A DNA stretch of 64,000 nt from Chryseobacterium sp. YIM B08800. Its GTDB lineage: Bacteria; Bacteroidota; Bacteroidia; Flavobacteriales; Weeksellaceae. The notes under the pieces were generated by a model. The model saw only the letters and a list, made by a program, of their open reading frames with translations, had not been told where the DNA came from and searched no databases. Location: positions 1 to 64,000 of the forward strand of contig NZ_JAPDKN010000006.1 of NCBI RefSeq assembly GCF_026163565.1, read 5' to 3'. Below are positions 61,082 through 64,000 of this stretch, piece after piece (the stretch's first letter is position 1; the number at the start of each line of letters is the position of its first letter). The position numbers and the translations under genes are program-made.

Positions 61082-64000
61082 TTATTTAATTAATTTTTTG
61101 GTGTACTCTTTACCTTCCGATAATGCCTTCAAAATGTAAACACCTTTAGAAACAAGCTGTACACGAACTAGTTTAGAATTTTCATTGATGGTCTGGATTT
61201 TTCTTCCGGCAGCATCAAAGATTTCTATTTTTTCAATATTCTTATTGTTTCTTACAACGAAATCCTGACCGTCTCTATATACTTCAAAAGTATCTTTCTG
61301 AGCTTCAGAAGTAGCTAAAACATTAAGCTTATAAACAATCTCGAACCTACTACTACTTTCTCCCGCATTTGCTGTAAACGTATAGACTCCATTCTGAAGA
61401 TCGGTATAAGTTCCTGTCACTTTATCATGTAGATAAATTGCCTGCCCGTTATTAAACAATCCTTCTTTTTGTACTAAAGAAATAGTAAAGTTTCCGTTTT
61501 GAAAATGTTTTGCTCCTACAGGAACTACATCATCAACATCGAAACTTGACTTTCCTTGGATAATCAATTTTTGGGTACCAGCTAATGTATAGAATCCGTC
61601 AGAGCCCATTCCTATTGCTTTAGAATCATAACTATCGAATAAGTCTGACGCTCCACTTGTATAATCTACAGCGAAAACATTATTGGTATTGTATTCAGAG
61701 TTTAATTTTAACCAAAATTTACCTTCTGTTGAAGAATTATTCTTATTAAAGAATGTACCATTTGTAGCACCTCTCATTTCATTATTAAAAGTTAAAGAAG
61801 TGTCAACAGAGGTATTTAAGGTTTTCACAATGAATCCTTGACCAATATTTGCAACACCACCTGCAGGAACAACAGCCGTTCCGCCGTTACCATTAGGAGC
61901 CGGAACCCAAGTTGGGTTTGCACCATTAGCAGCATTGAAAGTAGCATACCCGTAATTTGTTGTAGTAGCACCATTCTGAAGCGTTACATTTGTGCTCTTG
62001 TTATCCCAGAAATAGAATGTACTTGAAATTCTCGCCGAGTTAGCAGTATAGAAAGCCCCTAAATTTAAGCTTGAAGGATATGGGTTACCAATTAAATTGA
62101 ATCCGTTTCCTGAAGTAGCTAATGTATAAGTTTGCGTACCGTTATTTGGTACTCCTTCAAAAACTAAAGTTGCGTTGGCAACCGGAGTTTTGATAGAATA
62201 CGCTTTTCCAAGTATAGAAATTGTAGAAGCAGCATTTATATAAGTATCATTAGCGGTGTTGTATACTGAAATAGACGTTGGCGTTACTCCGGTATAGATA
62301 TTGGTTAAATCCTGATCAGCAACAGGAGAAGTCCAGAATGCATATTTATTCAATTCGCTCGTTCCATTTTTCAATGCTTTGAAAGCTCCTGAATAAGATA
62401 AAGTAGAACCATCTTTCTGAATAAGGTTTCCTCCATCTTCTATCATTACATTTACACCAGAAATCGTATTACCTGAAGTAATTTCTAAAACTCCTCCGTT
62501 TTTGATTGTGATATTCTTAGCTGTGAAAGCTGGAGTGGTAGCAGAAGTTGTATAAGCACCTGTAATAATTACATCTTTAGCATCAGGAGTTCCATTTGAC
62601 CATGAAGTACCGTTCCACGTTGTAGTTTCTATTCTTTTGAAAAGTTCCAAATCATAATAACCTGAAATATTTGTAGTTGAATATTGTCCAAATACCGAAC
62701 CGTTATACCACAAAGCTCTTCCTGTTTGACTTGCATTAATAAATCTAAATAAATTACTTACAGTGTTTGCCTCCCATTTTTGTCCACTTCCTGAAACACT
62801 TGTTGCTAATGAAAGGTTTGTATTGCTTCCTCCTCCAGATACATATTTATCAACCGATTCATTGTAAATAGTTTTAATATTTCCAGCGTCTGTTTGTATT
62901 TTCCAAACAATATCTACAGAAGGGTTTGTAATAATATTGCTAATTGCTGAAACATCTGACGATAACAGTTTGCTACTAGAAATACTATTTAACATTGCCT
63001 TACTTGCATTTCCAACAAAAACATAGTAACCATCTGTTAAATCTAACAATGATGTAATTTTTTCAAATCTTCCAACACCATTATATGTTATCGGATCTGC
63101 TGCAACTGTTAATGTAATTTGTTGATTAAAAGAATTCCAGTCATTATTTCCAGCTTGCGTGGCTGTTATATTTGTTGTTCCAACTCCAGTTATTGTTATT
63201 GTATTTCCTGATATTGTCGCTACAGAAGGATTTGAGCTAATATATGTTATCGGTAAATTTGCTCCATCTGTATTTGCAGAAAAAGTGAAAGCTGGGCTGC
63301 TAAGAAACTTTGTTTGATTTGCAAAACCAGTAATTGTTTGATTTCCTTTATTTATTGTAAAAGAAATAGCAGCTGGATTTGAAGTTCCAATTGAATTTGT
63401 AGCTGTAACATTAGTTGTAAAAGTTCCTGCAGAAGTTGGTGTACCGGAAATTTCACCTGTTGCTGTATTTAAAGTCAATCCTGCAGGTAAGTTACTTCCA
63501 CTTACTAACGCATAAGATGTTGGACTTTCTGTTGCTTGAATCAATTCTGTAAAAGCCGTTCCAACCGATCCCGTAAATGAAGACGCAGTAACTGTTGGAG
63601 GATTACTTGTAGGTGTTTGATAAGTAACTTCTACACCAGATAATCTAAGCTGGTTTGCACCTCCACTTGTACCTGTATTTGCATTATTCAGTCTTAAACT
63701 CGAAGAAATTGTTCCGGTTATTTCATAAGTAGAAGAAGAAGTCATTGAAACAGCAGTCCCTCCATTAATTGAATATCTTATAGGTTGTGCTTGAGTGGCA
63801 AAAAATTTAACTTTTGTAATAACAATTCCATTTGTTGGGGTTATTGTTACTGAACCACCACCATTTGCTCCACCAGGATAAAGACGTAAACCATCAGCAA
63901 AAATTGCTGGTGCCGTACTTGAACTATTTTGAGCGGATGCGAACGAAATATTAGAAGTTATATTTCCCGATGTTGCAGCAAAGGTATGCTGAATCACTTG
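61082..64000 (-). CDS. Large T9SS-secreted adhesin-like protein (5' end outside window)
   Basis: Open to the window edge, with at least 972 codons; the GTG at 63997 is not a true start. The visible part has a beta-rich N-terminal domain and an Ig-like putative-polysaccharide-binding domain (GSNLPAGLTLNTATGEISGT). A bacterial Ig/Big-like segment (VATISGNTITITGVGTTNIT) follows, then a long beta-helix or sandwich region (NITIKNGGVLEITSGNTISG). A type A T9SS sorting domain lies at the end (VRNNKNIEKIEIFDAAGRKI, KGVYILKALSEGKEYTKKLI). It is likely exported and fixed at the cell surface; adhesion is inferred. Confidence 0.85.
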   Translation of the reverse strand, partial: QVIQHTFAATSGNITSNISFASAQNSSSTAPAIFADGLRLYPGGANGGGSVTITPTNGIVITKVKFFATQAQPIRYSINGGTAVSMTSSSTYEITGTISSSLRLNNANTGTSGGANQLRLSGVEVTYQTPTSNPPTVTASSFTGSVGTAFTELIQATESPTSYALVSGSNLPAGLTLNTATGEISGTPTSAGTFTTNVTATNSIGTSNPAAISFTINKGNQTITGFANQTKFLSSPAFTFSANTDGANLPITYISSNPSVATISGNTITITGVGTTNITATQAGNNDWNSFNQQITLTVAADPITYNGVGRFEKITSLLDLTDGYYVFVGNASKAMLNSISSSKLLSSDVSAISNIITNPSVDIVWKIQTDAGNIKTIYNESVDKYVSGGGSNTNLSLATSVSGSGQKWEANTVSNLFRFINASQTGRALWYNGSVFGQYSTTNISGYYDLELFKRIETTTWNGTSWSNGTPDAKDVIITGAYTTSATTPAFTAKNITIKNGGVLEITSGNTISGVNVMIEDGGNLIQKDGSTLSYSGAFKALKNGTSELNKYAFWTSPVADQDLTNIYTGVTPTSISVYNTANDTYINAASTISILGKAYSIKTPVANATLVFEGVPNNGTQTYTLATSGNGFNLIGNPYPSSLNLGAFYTANSARISSTFYFWDNKSTNVTLQNGATTTNYGYATFNAANGANPTWVPAPNGNGGTAVVPAGGVANIGQGFIVKTLNTSVDTSLTFNNEMRGATNGTFFNKNNSSTEGKFWLKLNSEYNTNNVFAVDYTSGASDLFDSYDSKAIGMGSDGFYTLAGTQKLIIQGKSSFDVDDVVPVGAKHFQNGNFTISLVQKEGLFNNGQAIYLHDKVTGTYTDLQNGVYTFTANAGESSSRFEIVYKLNVLATSEAQKDTFEVYRDGQDFVVRNNKNIEKIEIFDAAGRKIQTINENSKLVRVQLVSKGVYILKALSEGKEYTKKLIK

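Overview
The window looks like part of the chromosome of an AT-rich flavobacterium, most likely Chryseobacterium or a close relative in the Weeksellaceae. The support is a fused lpxC-fabZ gene, PorX and C-terminal sorting domains of the type IX secretion system (T9SS), a one-protein hybrid two-component regulator, promoter elements of the Bacteroidetes form TAnnTTTG, and single-ORF IS1-type transposition. Species was inferred from gene content only.

Bases 1-4100 hold the 3' end of an Rhs (polymorphic toxin) gene and two displaced Rhs tips behind it. Each tip repeats about 170-180 bp of the Rhs core and then carries its own C-terminal domain. All three C-terminal domains carry an HE-type metallopeptidase-like motif. 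The first two are each followed by a small exported protein, a candidate immunity protein. The array ends at a terminator and an IS1-family transposase gene (4117-4809).

Bases 4900-22300 are mostly housekeeping genes. On the minus strand lies a lipid A block: HD phosphohydrolase, lpxD, lpxC-fabZ, lpxA, a small exported protein, efp, and then an lpxD paralogue. Next come porX (+), a LamG-domain T9SS cargo protein, a 1292-residue hybrid sensor/regulator, an MliC-like lipoprotein, exonuclease III, an RlpA-like protein, an unlisted 38-residue membrane protein, and rimO. Most convergent junctions have clear hairpin terminators.

Bases 22360-60555 are one long minus-strand surface-polysaccharide region that divides into two loci. 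Locus A (60515-35602) has a PglF/WbpM-like dehydratase, Wza, Wzc, a UDP-ManNAcA-type pair, Wzx, Wzy, acetyl- and acyltransferases, several GT4 glycosyltransferases, a UDP-L-FucNAc set (CapE, CapF, CapG) with a WbuB-like transferase, and a PglC/PglD/PglE-like set. It ends at a hairpin terminator. Locus B (35368-22411) has its own initiating transferase, Wzc, Wzx, an EpsG-type polymerase, four GT2 enzymes, a GDP-mannose 3,5-epimerase-like protein, a second initiating transferase, a secreted TIM-barrel protein and RfbC, and also ends at a terminator. Only one Wza is present, so B may share it.

The least explained part is 40300-42900. The CapE-to-CapG genes are interrupted by two four-helix-bundle proteins (S23/Avd-like family, no known role here). 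Every gene junction in that stretch carries an array of 7-bp repeats (consensus AATYACY) that runs into the flanking start or stop codons. The window ends with a small protein with a P-I-D/transmembrane/lysine tail and a large T9SS adhesin-like protein cut by the window edge.
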